64,000 bases of DNA from Paenibacillus amylolyticus (GCF_029689945.1 NZ_CP121451.1:1426001-1490000), one strand, 5' to 3'. Counted from the stretch's first letter, positions 17,701-28,265 are shown. Translations and numbers: made by a program. Notes: generated by a model from the letters alone, not told the origin.

Positions 17701-19628
17701 GGAAGAGTTGTTGCCTCAGTGTCTTGCCAGTGTCCAGGGAGCGGTGGACGAAATAATTGTAGTGGACACCGGTTCGTCGGACCGTAGCGCGGAGATTGCA
17801 CAGCAGCATGGCGCGGTGGTGGTGCCATTTGACTGGTGCGATGACTTTGCCGCAGCGCGTAATACTGGCCTGGAGCAGGCTTCCGGCGACTGGATTCTCT
17901 TTCTTGATGCGGACGAGGCGCTCGACAGGACTGCGCGGGAGCAGATCAGGAGCTGGACGGCGGTCAGCGGATGTGACGGATTGTTTTTAAACATTCATAA
18001 CTATACAGGTACGGGTCAGCAGGGGGCTACCGTGAATCCGGTTTTGCGTCTATTCCGCAATGCTCCCGGTCATCGGTTCGAAGGGCGGATTCATGAGCAG
18101 ATTGCGGCGGCGATCTGTCGTGAGAATCCAGAGGCTGCTTTTCATGTGACGGACATGGTCATTCATCATTATGGGTATCAGACGGCGATTGTGGAAAGTA
18201 AAGATAAGGTGAACCGCAATGTTCGCCTGCTTGAACAGGCCGTGGAGGAAGACCCTAATCAGCCGTTCCATCATTATAATCTGGGAGTGGAGTATCTGCG
18301 TGTGGGGAAGCGGAGCGGGCATTGGAGACGTTTGGTGTGGCTCGCATGGGGATTGATCCTGCGGTGACCAGTTACGCGCATCTGCTGTTCAAATATGAAG
18401 TTCGTTGTCTCCAGCATCTGAACCGCTGGCAGGAGGCATTGGATCGCATTGATGCTGCGCTTGAACTCTTTCCAGAGTACACGGATCTGATGCACCATCG
18501 CGGGATATGTGCAGACGCACTGGGTGATGCAGATCGGGCAGAGGATTCGCTCCGTGAAGCTGTTCGCATGGGGCCACCTCCAGCCATCTATCATACGGAG
18601 GAAGGCATGGGTACCTATCAGACGTGGTATACGTTAGGGCGAGTACTGGAAGGAAGGGCCGATCTGGAGGGGGCGGTGGATGCCTACGTGGAAGCGGTGC
18701 GCGCCAAATCCAGTCTGCTGCCGCCGCTCTATCGGATATTCCGAATGATGCGGGTTTCCGGGCAGGAACATCAGATTCCGGAGCTGGTAAGAGAGCGTTT
18801 TGCCCTCGGTTCGGAAGAGGCTGCGCACAAAGTATTGGGCATTCTGGAGCAATCCCGTTGTTATGATGCAGCTCTGCAATTGTTGCCGGGCATATCCTCA
18901 CAACCCACCGGAGAGATGAGGGAACGCTTATCCGTGGCTGAAGCGATGCTCCACATCCAGCAAGGGAGATGGAGCAAGGCACGTCAGAAACTGCAACCTG
19001 TACAGCGGAAAAAGGGCAGCTCGCGATCTTGTCTACCCGATGGCTTGAACGCTTGGAGTGGATCGAGGGGAAGGAAGTCAACGGAGATGATCCACTGACA
19101 TTGTGGTTGAAGCGTAGTTCGCAGCCAGGTGCGGTTACGAATGAGGAGCTTGTTGGACAGACCGGGCGAATGGTGGATCTGAGAGCGACCACGAAAAAGG
19201 ATATGGACTCCAACATGGACGGAACGGTGGCAGGAGCAGAGTATGATGGCTGGCAGGCTCTTGGACTGATGATGGAAGGATGTGTACAGTCGGGGAGATG
19301 GAAAGAGCTGCATGGCCTGATTCAGATGTGTCGACAGCAATTGGTGGGAGAACGGATAGCGGCGGGAGAGAAGGAGAAAGAGATGGAAGGGAAGGGGGAT
19401 GAGATAGAAGGGGAAAAGGAACAAGGGAAGGTGAGTGACATGGCGTCATTCCCCGGGGCTTCGGATACGCTGCTGGGAACCAGCTGGCTGGTGAAAGGAC
19501 TGGTTAGTGCTGCGGATCGTCATCTGGAGGTGTTGGCTCAGTATACAGATGGACAACGGCATCGTTGTTGGCCTGTCGTCCAGCATATTCGGCTGGAGTT
19601 GCCGGGAGTGGACGGGTTTGAGAGCTGA
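17657..19628 (+). CDS. GT2-family glycosyltransferase with TPR repeats (second; two frameshifts)
   Basis: About 657 residues after restoring one base near 18307-18313 and one near 19009-19018. GT-A motifs: ITLCMIVKDEEELLPQCLAS, VDTGSSDRSAEIAQQHGAVV, DxD in LFLDADEAL near residue 85, RLFRNAPGHRFEGRIHEQI. TPR-like helices follow (PFHHYNLGVEYLRVGK then, in the restored frame, AERALETFGVARMG). Near the end is a very Glu/Lys/Gly-rich low-complexity stretch (GEKEKEMEGKGDEIEGEKEQ). TTG 17657 lies behind AAAGGAGG and overlaps the end of the first enzyme by 44 bases, so the two are coupled. Substrate unknown. Confidence 0.8.
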
Positions 19629-19701
19629 GAGAAAGCAGGTAGTTGAGGGGTTAAAGTAATACAGCTGGGTTCTGAATGGGGGCGAACTCCATTAGTGAGG
19701 G

Positions 19702-21742
19702 ATGGTGGTGAATGTGGCGACAGGGATTAGCTTGTGCATGATCGTGAAGGATGAAGCATGCTCACTCCAACGGTGCCTGAATGCAGTCAGGGATGTTGTG
19801 GATGAGATCATCGTTGTGGACACAGGCTCGGTAGACAACACAACTGAGATTGCACGCCTTCATGGGGCCGTTGTCATCCGTGCGGAGTGGAACGGAGATT
19901 TCAGTGAGGCTCGTAATCTGTCGCTCGCGGCTGCGACGAAATCTTGGATTCTGGTACTTGATGCGGATGAAGTATGGGTGCAGACCCCGCAGATGAAGGC
20001 AGAACTCGAACAGTTGTTAACATCAAGCAGGGACGACGTGTGGGGATATTGGATACAGGTCACAAGTCTGCTCGGTGTGTCCGGTGAAGAGCGTGTGACG
20101 GATGCGGTATGTCGATTGTTTCGAAATGATCCCCGAATTGCTTTTCAAGGAAGAATCCATGAAGAGATTGCTACTTCCATCCTGGCACTGGCTCCGCAAG
20201 GTGTGCTTCATTCTGGACTTGAGGTCATTCATTACGGATATCTGGAGCAGGAGATTACTGCTAAAAATAAAGGTGTACGGAACATGCAGCTGATACGATC
20301 CGCGTTGAATCACGAGGGCGATCAACCGGAGCTGTTATATGCGCTGGCAGCCGAATGGTTTCAGCAAGCGAAGTATGATGAAGTACTTCGGTTGTTACAG
20401 CCATTATTGGCGCAGCTTCTGCCGGAGTGTGGATATCACTCGGATCTGGTGCTGAAAACGGCTTACGCCTGGCGAGAGAGTGGCAGCCCGGAACGGGCGC
20501 TTGCTGTGGTGGAAGCATGGGCGCCCGTGTATGCGGATTTTCCGGATTTGTTGGAGCTTGGTGCGGTACTTGAACTGGATCAGGGGAGAGAAGACATGGC
20601 CTTGGGCTGGTTAAAAGGCTAAATCGGCTGCTTCCACAGCCAGCAGGTATACATCCGTCTCTGGTGCTGGAACCTATCGCAGCCTGACGCTGGAAGGCAT
20701 GGCGTATGAGCGGGCCGGCCGATGGGCAGAGGCGGAAGCCGCGTACACGTCGGCGCTAAGCATGCAACCCAGCAGCTTGCCTGCATGGCAACGGCTGTTG
20801 TTGCTGGCCGCTGCCACCGGGCGGCCGCACGCCATCGCGAGCACAGCCGCCCGGGTAAGCTTGCCGCCTGCGGCATGGCAGGCGCTGATCTCGGCCGCGC
20901 TGGCTGCGCATCGGCCGGAATGGCCGCTGCGCCATGCGGCGGCGCTTGCTGGCCCGCTGCGGGCACAGCCGCTGGCTGCCGGGCTTGCGCTGGCCCAGCT
21001 GGGCGAGGACGCCGCGGCTCGGGCGGCTATGCAGCCCTGGGCGGCACATGCGCAGCACGGGCCAGCGGCGGCCCTCGCGCTGTGGGCGCTGGGCCACAAG
21101 CCGCCCGGCGGGCGCAACGCCCGAGCGGCGGCTCGCCGGCAGGCAGCGCTGCCCGCAGCGGCCCAGGCCGCCGAGGCGCTGCTGCAGCGCGGGGCCATGG
21201 CCCGCAGCAGTGGCCTGGCGCGCAGCCCGCCCGGCGGTGCAACGCCAGGCGGCCCTGCCGCGCCTGCGCCGGGCGGCGTGCTCGCAGCTGCGCAAGCGCT
21301 CGCCGGCGTGGGCGCATGGGCCGCATGGCTGCGCCTGCTGCAAGCCCTGCCGCTCCGCGGCGCGCTGGCGCTGCTCGCAGCGCTTCCGCCTTCGGCACGC
21401 GGCGGGCTGCTGCGCGCACCCGCGAGCGTCCGCGAAGCGCTGCTTGCGCTATGCGGCACGCCTGACGGCGCGCAGCAGCCCCACGCGGACGAAGTGCCCG
21501 CCCCGGAGCGCATCGCTCACGCGCTGCTCGCGGGCACGCTCGCGCTGCTCGCCGGGCGGCAGAACCTTGCACGTGAATGGGCCGAATCGGCCCAACTCAC
21601 GGCGCGGCAACCTGCCGCCACAGGTCGCCCGGCGACGGCAATTCCGCCGGGCCTGCATACACTGCTGCGCCTGACAGCATTCGGCGCAGCCTCTGGGGAT
21701 GAATACACCAACCAGTGCAACATGTTACTGGTACACCTATAA
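19702..21742 (+). CDS. GT2-family glycosyltransferase with GC-rich TPR region (third; one frameshift)
   Basis: About 679 residues if one extra A in the run 20613-20616 is removed, which joins WLKAKSAAS to GAGTYRSLTLEGMAYERAGR. GT-A motifs: ISLCMIVKDEACSLQRCLNA, VDTGSVDNTTEIARLHGAVV, DxD in LVLDADEVW near residue 86, RLFRNDPRIAFQGRIHEEI. The last ~330 residues are TPR-like but extremely Ala/Arg/Pro/Gly-rich and encoded by DNA far richer in G+C than its surroundings (about 20690-21680), giving long overlapping open frames. Start codon is uncertain (ATG 19702, GTG 19708 or GTG 19714). Composition hints at a separate origin for the C-terminal half. Confidence 0.72.
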
Positions 21743-21889
21743 TTTATTTATCTTATATCTCAATTGAAAGTGCAAAAGCAACGGAGCTCCCGGTCATCGG
21801 AGCATTTCCCCGAACCGTGCATGGTTCCGTTGCCAGTAGCTTGCTCTCTCATTCCTTCATTCCTTACTCTGTACTCAGCCCATTCATCC

Positions 21890-22561
21890 TCAACCCTTGC
21901 ATATCACCGCTCGAAAACAGCGGATTGGCGTGCCGTACATGTCAGACCAGATGGCATCGTCTGGCTCTTCCACATTCAGCTTATCTTCAATGGTTAATCC
22001 AGTGACCGCCATGATTGTCTCCAGCAGATCAGGGCGCATTTCGGGTACATCGAAGGTAGCGATCAACTGTCCTTTTGGCTTCAGCACCCTGGCGAATTCA
22101 CGAAACGCTCGCAGCATTGTGCCCGTATCCAGATGCTCCAGTACAGAGATACAGAACACCCGATCAAACTTGCCAGACTCGTACGGAAGCTGGGCCAGAT
22201 TGGCCTGCGCACGGTGCAATCGGACAAGGCTTGAATCCGGCAGGTCCTGAATAGCATGCTCGCCAAAATCCGCAGCAATATCCAACTTGATCGCCTCTTC
22301 AGACAAAATGCGTTCATCCCAGTCACAGGCATGAACCTCGCGGCAGTGTTCGGCAAGCCAGAATTTGAACGGGTGGGAGATGCCGCAGGCTCGGATCAAG
22401 GACCACATCGTCTGGACGTGCAAACCGCCGGGCCCATTCATATTCGTAGGGACGACTCCACCATGCCGGATGCAGGGGAAGACCAACGTGTCCGTTTTAG
22501 GGTCACTTTGCCGAATGTACCTTGATTCCATGAATTCTGTTGCCTTGGGCATATCCATCAT
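21890..22561 (-). CDS. Class I SAM-dependent methyltransferase
   Basis: 223 residues. The methyltransferase core is seen in FKFWLAEHCREVHACDWDER, LPYESGKFDRVFCISVLEHL, MLRAFREFARVLKPKGQLIA and TFDVPEMRPDLLETI, of the Methyltransf_11/25 type. ATG 22561 overlaps the stop of the upstream GT4 gene (ATGA) and has AAAGGAGGG ten bases before it. It is the last gene of a four-gene minus-strand operon facing the three TPR-glycosyltransferases. A glycan-modifying O-methyltransferase role is inferred from context. Confidence 0.82.
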   Translation of the reverse strand: MMDMPKATEFMESRYIRQSDPKTDTLVFPCIRHGGVVPTNMNGPGGLHVQTMWSLIRACGISHPFKFWLAEHCREVHACDWDERILSEEAIKLDIAADFGEHAIQDLPDSSLVRLHRAQANLAQLPYESGKFDRVFCISVLEHLDTGTMLRAFREFARVLKPKGQLIATFDVPEMRPDLLETIMAVTGLTIEDKLNVEEPDDAIWSDMYGTPIRCFRAVICKG

Positions 22562-24099
22562 CCCCGAATTCCCTCCTTTAATCCTGTCTCTGCCAAAAAC
22601 GATTCCAACACCGTGCTCCACCGGCTCCGCCATCTGGCAAGATCATAGGACAGTGCGGTCTCGCGCGCATAGATTCCCAGTCGTTCCCGCTCGGCCCGAT
22701 CCTGTACGAGACGTACCAGTGCGGCGGTTAGCTCCTGCTCGCCAGGAGGCACCAATATCCCGTTAAAACCATCCTGAATCAGATCATTCAATCCGCCAAC
22801 ATTGGAGGCAATCACCGGAAGCCCACAGCTCATCGCTTCCAGACAGGCATAGGAGGTACCCTCCGAGAACACGGTTGGAATAACCGCGATATCTGCCTGA
22901 TGGTAGGCCTCCCGAATATCCCGAAAATCATACGTGCGCTGGTTAATTCGCTCCGCATGTGGATGGGTACGATGCCAGTAACGAAAGGCTCTGCCGACCG
23001 TACTGCCCTCGACCAGTTCCCCGGCAAATTCAATCTCCACATCCGGAAAAGCCCCCAATAGCTTATCTGCTGCCAGCATCATGGGAATAATGCCCCGTTC
23101 CATGCTGATTCGGCGCGGATATATAATGCGAATTGGACGAGGAGAGGTCATGCGGGAATCCGCCGTTTCCTGTTCAACCTGTCCCTGAATCGGATCATTA
23201 ATCGGGTACTCGGCATCTGATGTTATTCCAATATCCGTAGCCCAATCCGTTGCATTTGGGTGGTGACGAGCAACCCTATACGATGGGCCATCTACCTCGG
23301 CTTTTTCCAGTTTCGATAACTCCAAATGGAGATCTACCGCTCCCTTCTGCTCTCGTTCTTGATCGCTATCTGTATTCCCACCTTCATCTCCGTTAGCCTT
23401 CCCAATGTATGCTCCATCACCACTCGGTCTACCCTTGCTTTCCACAGCTTTCATCCCTGATATAACTGCACCGGCATCCTCCTCATGACTCGCCAGATCG
23501 GTCTTCCATGCGGCAAGCCATTCGTCTTCCTGTTCCTGCTCAAGGGTCCGTGTTGGCGGGGCAGGTGTGAAATAGGACGTATCCACTGCATTGGGAATCA
23601 GGACGACCTGCCTTGGATCGGTATAGGTGCATGCGGCCCGGCAAAAGGTCTGGAAATGGGAATCCACGGATACAATGCGCACCAGTCCATCCAGAGCCAG
23701 TTGAATATGTTCCGCCACTTGTTGTTTGGTATCCAGAGGCAGACCGGGACGATCCCAGTTAATGCCGTGACAGATACCAAGACTACCCGGCTTGTAGGTG
23801 ATGGGTTGCCACAGACAGCTGGCATAGATCACGGGGCCTCGTGCGGCGGCTGCCATCCGGTCAAAGGCTTCCGGTACATTATCCATGTCGTACGAATAAC
23901 CGAATACGTCAATCTGCTCCGTCCGTGTCTGGAATGCTTCAAAATAGGACAGTTGATGAACCTCGGGAATATGTCCCAGTCCACGGATGACACTGCACAG
24001 ATCCAGAATATATCGTTCCAGCCCACCACCAAATACCCGGCCGAACTCCCGGTTGTACCCGTCGGTGAAGCTATGCGTCAGAATACTCACCACGCCCAT
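22558..24099 (-). CDS. GT4-family glycosyltransferase (group 1)
   Basis: 513 residues with a GT-B fold. N-terminal acceptor part: MGVVSILTHSFTDGYNREFG, FGGGLERYILDLCSVIRGLG; the donor-binding part shows RIIYPRRISMERGIIPMMLA, ADIAVIPTVFSEGTSYACLE and AMSCGLPVIASNVGGLNDLI, with the E-x7-E motif positions present (EGTSYACLE). A low-complexity, charged insertion of about 90 residues (near EDAGAVISGMKAVESKGRPS and NGDEGGNTDSDQEREQKGAV) sits between the two lobes, unusual for the family. It follows the GT2 gene with almost no gap. Confidence 0.88.
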   Translation of the reverse strand: MGVVSILTHSFTDGYNREFGRVFGGGLERYILDLCSVIRGLGHIPEVHQLSYFEAFQTRTEQIDVFGYSYDMDNVPEAFDRMAAAARGPVIYASCLWQPITYKPGSLGICHGINWDRPGLPLDTKQQVAEHIQLALDGLVRIVSVDSHFQTFCRAACTYTDPRQVVLIPNAVDTSYFTPAPPTRTLEQEQEDEWLAAWKTDLASHEEDAGAVISGMKAVESKGRPSGDGAYIGKANGDEGGNTDSDQEREQKGAVDLHLELSKLEKAEVDGPSYRVARHHPNATDWATDIGITSDAEYPINDPIQGQVEQETADSRMTSPRPIRIIYPRRISMERGIIPMMLAADKLLGAFPDVEIEFAGELVEGSTVGRAFRYWHRTHPHAERINQRTYDFRDIREAYHQADIAVIPTVFSEGTSYACLEAMSCGLPVIASNVGGLNDLIQDGFNGILVPPGEQELTAALVRLVQDRAERERLGIYARETALSYDLARWRSRWSTVLESFLAETGLKEGIRG

Positions 24100-24100
24100 C

Positions 24101-25096
24101 TCACGGTCCCTCCTTCCAGGGAATCAGCCGAGGTTCCGGATCAAGAATCGACTCGTAGTGTGCAAGATTGCCCCACTCACCGCTAGGATCAATGCGCTTG
24201 TAACGCAAATATTTACGCACCCGGTCCTCCAGACTGCCTGCCCAGCCGAGATGTTGAACCTTCAGTTCGGTGCTTATCCCAGGCAATACGGTGCAGGACA
24301 AGGGAAGACGGGGGACGTGATGATTCTGTTGCGGATAAAAATAAGGATATCCAGGCATATACCGTACAAGTGAAGCAGTATGCCGCTTGTGCAGACACCA
24401 AAGCTCATCTTCACGATAGTGGGTTCGGCCGCCCCACATATCGTAGAAACGGAATGCAAACCAGTCCGCATACTCCTGATTAATCAGCGTGCGTATGGCT
24501 TTCTTGGCCTCTGTGCTGTACAGCTCATCCGCATCAACCGAGAGCAACCAGTCGGGACGTGTTCCTGCCGCCGCTTGCCATAAGGTGTTGCGAAGTCGCC
24601 ATTCCTCGGCGAACAGCGGTTTCTCCAATACCTCCAGACGGACCACCTTCGGGTAGGCTTTGCATATTTCCGGGGTTCCGTCTGTGCTGGCATCGTCCAC
24701 AATCACAATCTCATCCACGAACTCACTCAGATCATGCAATACTTCTTCAAGGTATCGGCCGCGTTCATTGCGAACCTGGAGCATGGCGGTTAGTTTGTTG
24801 TCTTTGCTTTTGCGAACCCGACGGATGGAGAAGGGCTCTTTGAATACACTCATTTCCTCTTCTGTAGCAGTAGCATCCTGTTCACCCTGACCTTGTGCAC
24901 CGCCCCAGTGATGCACTTGGCTTCGGATGTTCTGCGCTGGCTGTGCAGGATCTGGCGGGTGATCGCCATCTCTCGATGCGTCTGGATATGTCAGATCCAC
25001 TGTTACCGTTGGTGTGTAGGTGGTTTCGGTTCGGATATCCCTATGCACCATCGGCCCATTCAACTGTTGTCTGCGTTTCTTCGGGTCCAGCATCAT
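24101..25096 (-). CDS. GT2-family glycosyltransferase with long N-terminal extension
   Basis: 331 residues. The first ~95 residues are polar and look disordered (KKRRQQLNGP, QVHHWGGAQGQGEQDATATE). The GT-A domain follows: KLTAMLQVRNERGRYLEEVL, VIVDDASTDGTPEICKAYPK, DxD in LLSVDADELYS, then YMPGYPYFYPQQNHHVPRLP. ATG 25096 overlaps the stop of the upstream TPR gene (ATGA), with GGGGAGGTG before it. Second gene of the convergent operon; donor and acceptor sugars are unknown. Confidence 0.85.
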   Translation of the reverse strand: MMLDPKKRRQQLNGPMVHRDIRTETTYTPTVTVDLTYPDASRDGDHPPDPAQPAQNIRSQVHHWGGAQGQGEQDATATEEEMSVFKEPFSIRRVRKSKDNKLTAMLQVRNERGRYLEEVLHDLSEFVDEIVIVDDASTDGTPEICKAYPKVVRLEVLEKPLFAEEWRLRNTLWQAAAGTRPDWLLSVDADELYSTEAKKAIRTLINQEYADWFAFRFYDMWGGRTHYREDELWCLHKRHTASLVRYMPGYPYFYPQQNHHVPRLPLSCTVLPGISTELKVQHLGWAGSLEDRVRKYLRYKRIDPSGEWGNLAHYESILDPEPRLIPWKEGP

Positions 25097-26385
25097 GGCA
25101 CCTCCCCAAGCAATTGCTGTACAGCCTGATCCAACAACTCCAGCTCGACGATCCGGGCGAGCGCATCTTCATCCTCCAGTGCCGTTTCGAGAAAATGTCT
25201 GACTGCCCCGTGTCTGTCCCCTCGCAGAGCCAGCACACTTCCGGATAATTGCTGATAATCCCGGCGGCTGGCATCATCCTGGATATCGACTGCATGCACC
25301 AGAGCCAGTGCCTCTTCCACGCGACCTGTCTCCTGATAGATGCGGAATTGCCAATGCCTCGCCGTTTCTCCGCCAAGTTCGTCCAGGATGCGCAGTGCGG
25401 TTCCATAATCATCGTTAATACGCAGTAGTTCCGCTCGTACAAGTTGATCTTCTCCTGCCTCAAGCCAGCGACATAGCTGTTCATAATGATGTCGTTCCTG
25501 TTCATCGGATGCACTAATCCCGTACACCAGCAGGGCATCCTCCAACTTGCCGGCCCGCGCATGAATGGCAGACAGGAAGCGATAATGGGAGACGACACAA
25601 TCACTGCGACCATTTATGACTGCATGGGTGAAGGCCTCCTGTAGGGATGTGGCAGCTCGTGAATCTTCAAGCAAGTACTCATACGCTGCCAGCAAAAAGG
25701 ATATGGTCTCATGTGCGCCTGCTTTGGCGCGAAGCTGGCGATAGAAGTCCGCACGCACACTGCATTGAAGCAGGGTGACGCTATCCGGCGTCCCTGAGAG
25801 GATCTGCCGCAGCGCATGCAGGAAGAACAGCTCGTAGTCGCGGAGAGGGACTTCGATATCATCCTTTTGCATCGTACCTGCGGGTGAAGGGTCTTCGCCT
25901 CCTAGCCAGATGGCGCGTACGCCTTGGAATAACAGCTTCATATATCGTGTTTCGGAGGATGTACCTACCAGATCAGCAATACCGACCAGTTTGGAAATGC
26001 TGCTCTCCCATAGCGGCGATTCTGCTTCGTTTCCAGCAGGTTCGGGCAGCAAGACGATACATAGCTCAGGCTCCATCGAGGCCGCCGTCATCAGCCAATA
26101 GGGATGGGTAACGACTGCGACGGTGCGGGGCTCCAGTAACAGCTGCTCGGCTTCAGGTAGGGAGATCACCTTGATAACGGCAGGTACATCCTCTGTTTGC
26201 GTCAGACTGCTGACATAGTAGACCTCGCCTTCGATCGACAATAGTGCAGCAATGTCGGGATAGGGGAAGGATGACCATCCTCCTTTGCGAGGGAATAACA
26301 CATATCGGACAGGGGGCTGGACCGTACGGGCCTTATCGGGGCTGGCTTCGGAGTCTTCACCTGGTAACGGCGCAGTTTCTTCCAT
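25093..26385 (-). CDS. TPR-containing protein of unknown function, glycosylation operon
   Basis: 430 residues. The N-terminal ~190 residues (PVRYVLFPRKGGWSSFPYPD, ELCIVLLPEPAGNEAESPLW) match no family I can name, though their fold could be Rossmann-like. The C-terminal half is TPR-like (YRFLSAIHARAGKLEDALLV, RIYQETGRVEEALALVHAVD, SVLALRGDRHGAVRHFLETA). GGTGAGGTG precedes ATG 26385. As first gene of a four-gene operon with GT2, GT4 and methyltransferase, it may be a scaffold or a degenerate transferase. Confidence 0.6.
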   Translation of the reverse strand: MEETAPLPGEDSEASPDKARTVQPPVRYVLFPRKGGWSSFPYPDIAALLSIEGEVYYVSSLTQTEDVPAVIKVISLPEAEQLLLEPRTVAVVTHPYWLMTAASMEPELCIVLLPEPAGNEAESPLWESSISKLVGIADLVGTSSETRYMKLLFQGVRAIWLGGEDPSPAGTMQKDDIEVPLRDYELFFLHALRQILSGTPDSVTLLQCSVRADFYRQLRAKAGAHETISFLLAAYEYLLEDSRAATSLQEAFTHAVINGRSDCVVSHYRFLSAIHARAGKLEDALLVYGISASDEQERHHYEQLCRWLEAGEDQLVRAELLRINDDYGTALRILDELGGETARHWQFRIYQETGRVEEALALVHAVDIQDDASRRDYQQLSGSVLALRGDRHGAVRHFLETALEDEDALARIVELELLDQAVQQLLGEVP

Positions 26386-26674
26386 GAATCGTTCACCTCA
26401 CCTTGACTGTAATATAGAGTGCCATTCTCGCAACATGTACTTCATGCTTTCACTTCATATGTAAAGCCCTCGCGGCACTTCGCATGATATGCCTGAGACT
26501 AACATATGGGCATTCCGTCCCAAACATGAGTATCTTCCATCAATACATGAAGTTGGCAAGCCATTATAGAGCTTCTCTAAGCTCCAATCCTCCATTTTCG
26601 GCTTCTTTACACGTTCTCGATACTGAAAAAAGATGTTTGACTCCGCACTAAAATAGGCTGATTTTTATCTTTTG

Positions 26675-26690
26675 TGTGACCAGGATCACT
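26675..26690. promoter_or_regulatory. Rex-like operator, upstream copy
   Basis: TGTGACCAGGATCACT fits GTGA-N6-TCAC. Its centre is 40 bases (about four helical turns) from the second site, which would place both on one DNA face. The rest of the 467-base gap before cydA holds the divergent promoter regions and no gene. Confidence 0.5.
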
Positions 26691-26713
26691 TTTTTTTGCT
26701 CTAAACACGTAGA

Positions 26714-26731
26714 TTGTGATAATTCTCACAT
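26714..26731. promoter_or_regulatory. Rex-like operator overlapping a candidate cydA promoter
   Basis: TTGTGATAATTCTCACAT contains the perfect palindromic core TGTGA-N6-TCACA, the Rex (NADH/NAD+ sensor) consensus. It overlaps a possible -10 (GATAAT 26718-26723, with TTGCTC 26696-26701 as -35). B. subtilis cyd is repressed by Rex. A Crp-type site would look alike. Confidence 0.65.
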
Positions 26732-26852
26732 GTATAAAATAGGTAATCTGGCACAATACGTTCATCAACGTATTTGGCGGACAGACAGCGAAGGTGCAGC
26801 TTCAATGCCAAATACGCATACTGCGAAGTGAACAGAAAGAAGGGGTAACGGT

Positions 26853-28265
26853 ATGGATCCGATTATGTTATCGCGTATCCAATATGCACTTACAACGATT
26901 TTCCATTTCTTCTTTGTCCCGCTATCCATCGGTCTTGTGCTGCTGGTTGCAATCATGGAGACGTTGTACGTTGTTAAGGGTAAGGAAATCTACAAAACGA
27001 TGGCCAAGTTCTGGGCAAGCTGTTCCTGATTAACTTTGCCGTCGGGGTTGTCACAGGTATTCTGCAAGAATTCCAGTTCGGCATGAACTGGTCTGAGTAC
27101 TCTCGGTTTGTGGGGGATGTGTTCGGTGCGCCACTGGCGGTTGAAGCGTTACTTGCGTTTTTTATGGAGTCTACATTTATTGGGTTGTGGATATTCGGAT
27201 GGGATCGTTTGTCCAAAAAAGTGCATCTGGCCTGTATCTGGCTGGTGTTTGTCGGCACATTCCTGTCCGCGCTGTGGATTCTGGCAGCCAATTCATTTAT
27301 GCAGCATCCCGTCGGGTTTGAGATTAACAACGGCCGAGCCGAGATGAATGATTTCTTTGCACTCATTACGAATGGTCAACTTCTCGTCGAGTTCCCACAT
27401 ACGATCTTTGGGGCATTAATGACAGGGGCTTTCGTCGTCACCGGAATCAGTGCTTACAAATTGATGAAGAAGCAGGATGTGGTGATCTTCCGCAAATCGT
27501 TTAATATTGCGATCATCATTGGACTCGTTTCTTCATTAGGTGTGGCTTTCTCGGGACACTTTCAGGCGCAATATCTGGTGGAGACACAGCCGATGAAGAT
27601 GGCAGCCAGTGAAGGTACATGGACAACGACGGAAGATCCGGCGCCATGGACAGTGGTCGCTTTTATTGATCCGGATAAACAGGAGAATACAGGGGAGATC
27701 AAAGTCCCGGATTGCTCAGTTACCTGTCCTACAGTAAATTCTCCGGCAGTGTCAAAGGCATGAAGGAGCTTCAGGCCGAGTATGAACAGACGTATGGACC
27801 GGGGACTATATTCCGCCAGTACGGACAACGTTCTGGAGTTTCCGCATCATGATTGCAGCGGGTGGTCTGATGATTGTCCTGGCGTTATACGGAACGTTCC
27901 TGGCCATGCGCAAGAAGCTGGAGGTCGCTGGAAAGTGGTTTATGCGTCTGATGGTATTTGCCATATCCTTGCCGTTTATCGCTAATACAGCAGGTTGGAT
28001 CATGACCGAGGTTGGAAGGCAACCATGGACGGTATTTGGCTATATGACCACTGAAGCCGGGGTCTCGCCGAACGTATCCGCAGGCATGATTTTGTTCTCA
28101 ACCATCGCTTTTACCGCCGCGTATACGGTTCTCGGAATCGTGATGGTATACCTGTTCGTACGTGAGATTAAGGCAGGTCCATATGCGGTCGAGAAGCCGG
28201 AAGATCACGATGAATCGGCCGATCCGTTCGGCGTGGATGGAGGTTATTCCGTTGTCACTAAGTGA
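26853..28265 (+). CDS. cydA: Cytochrome bd ubiquinol oxidase subunit I (three frameshifts)
   Basis: Haem-bearing subunit of the bd quinol oxidase. The sequence starts MDPIMLSRIQYALTTIFHFF, includes FGMNWSEYSRFVGDVFGAPL, MESTFIGLWIFGWDRLSKKV, LWILAANSFMQHPVGFEINN and HFQAQYLVETQPMKMAASEG, all CydA hallmarks, and ends in the usual polar tail. Three single G losses (27013-27015, 27709-27710, 27801-27804) break the frame; restoring them gives FWGKLFLINFAVG, VPGLLSYLSYSKFSG and GPGDYIPPVRTTFWSFRIMI and a normal ~471-residue protein. First gene of cydABDC, expected to be used at low oxygen and controlled by Rex. Confidence 0.93.

Noticed and set aside
20674..21572. Several long overlapping open frames on both strands
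   Set aside because: They come from the extreme G+C content; only the plus-strand frame continues the glycosyltransferase TPR region.
26386..26852. Extra gene between the glycosylation operon and cydA
   Set aside because: No frame with a ribosome-binding site and coding character; the stretch holds promoters and the Rex-like sites.
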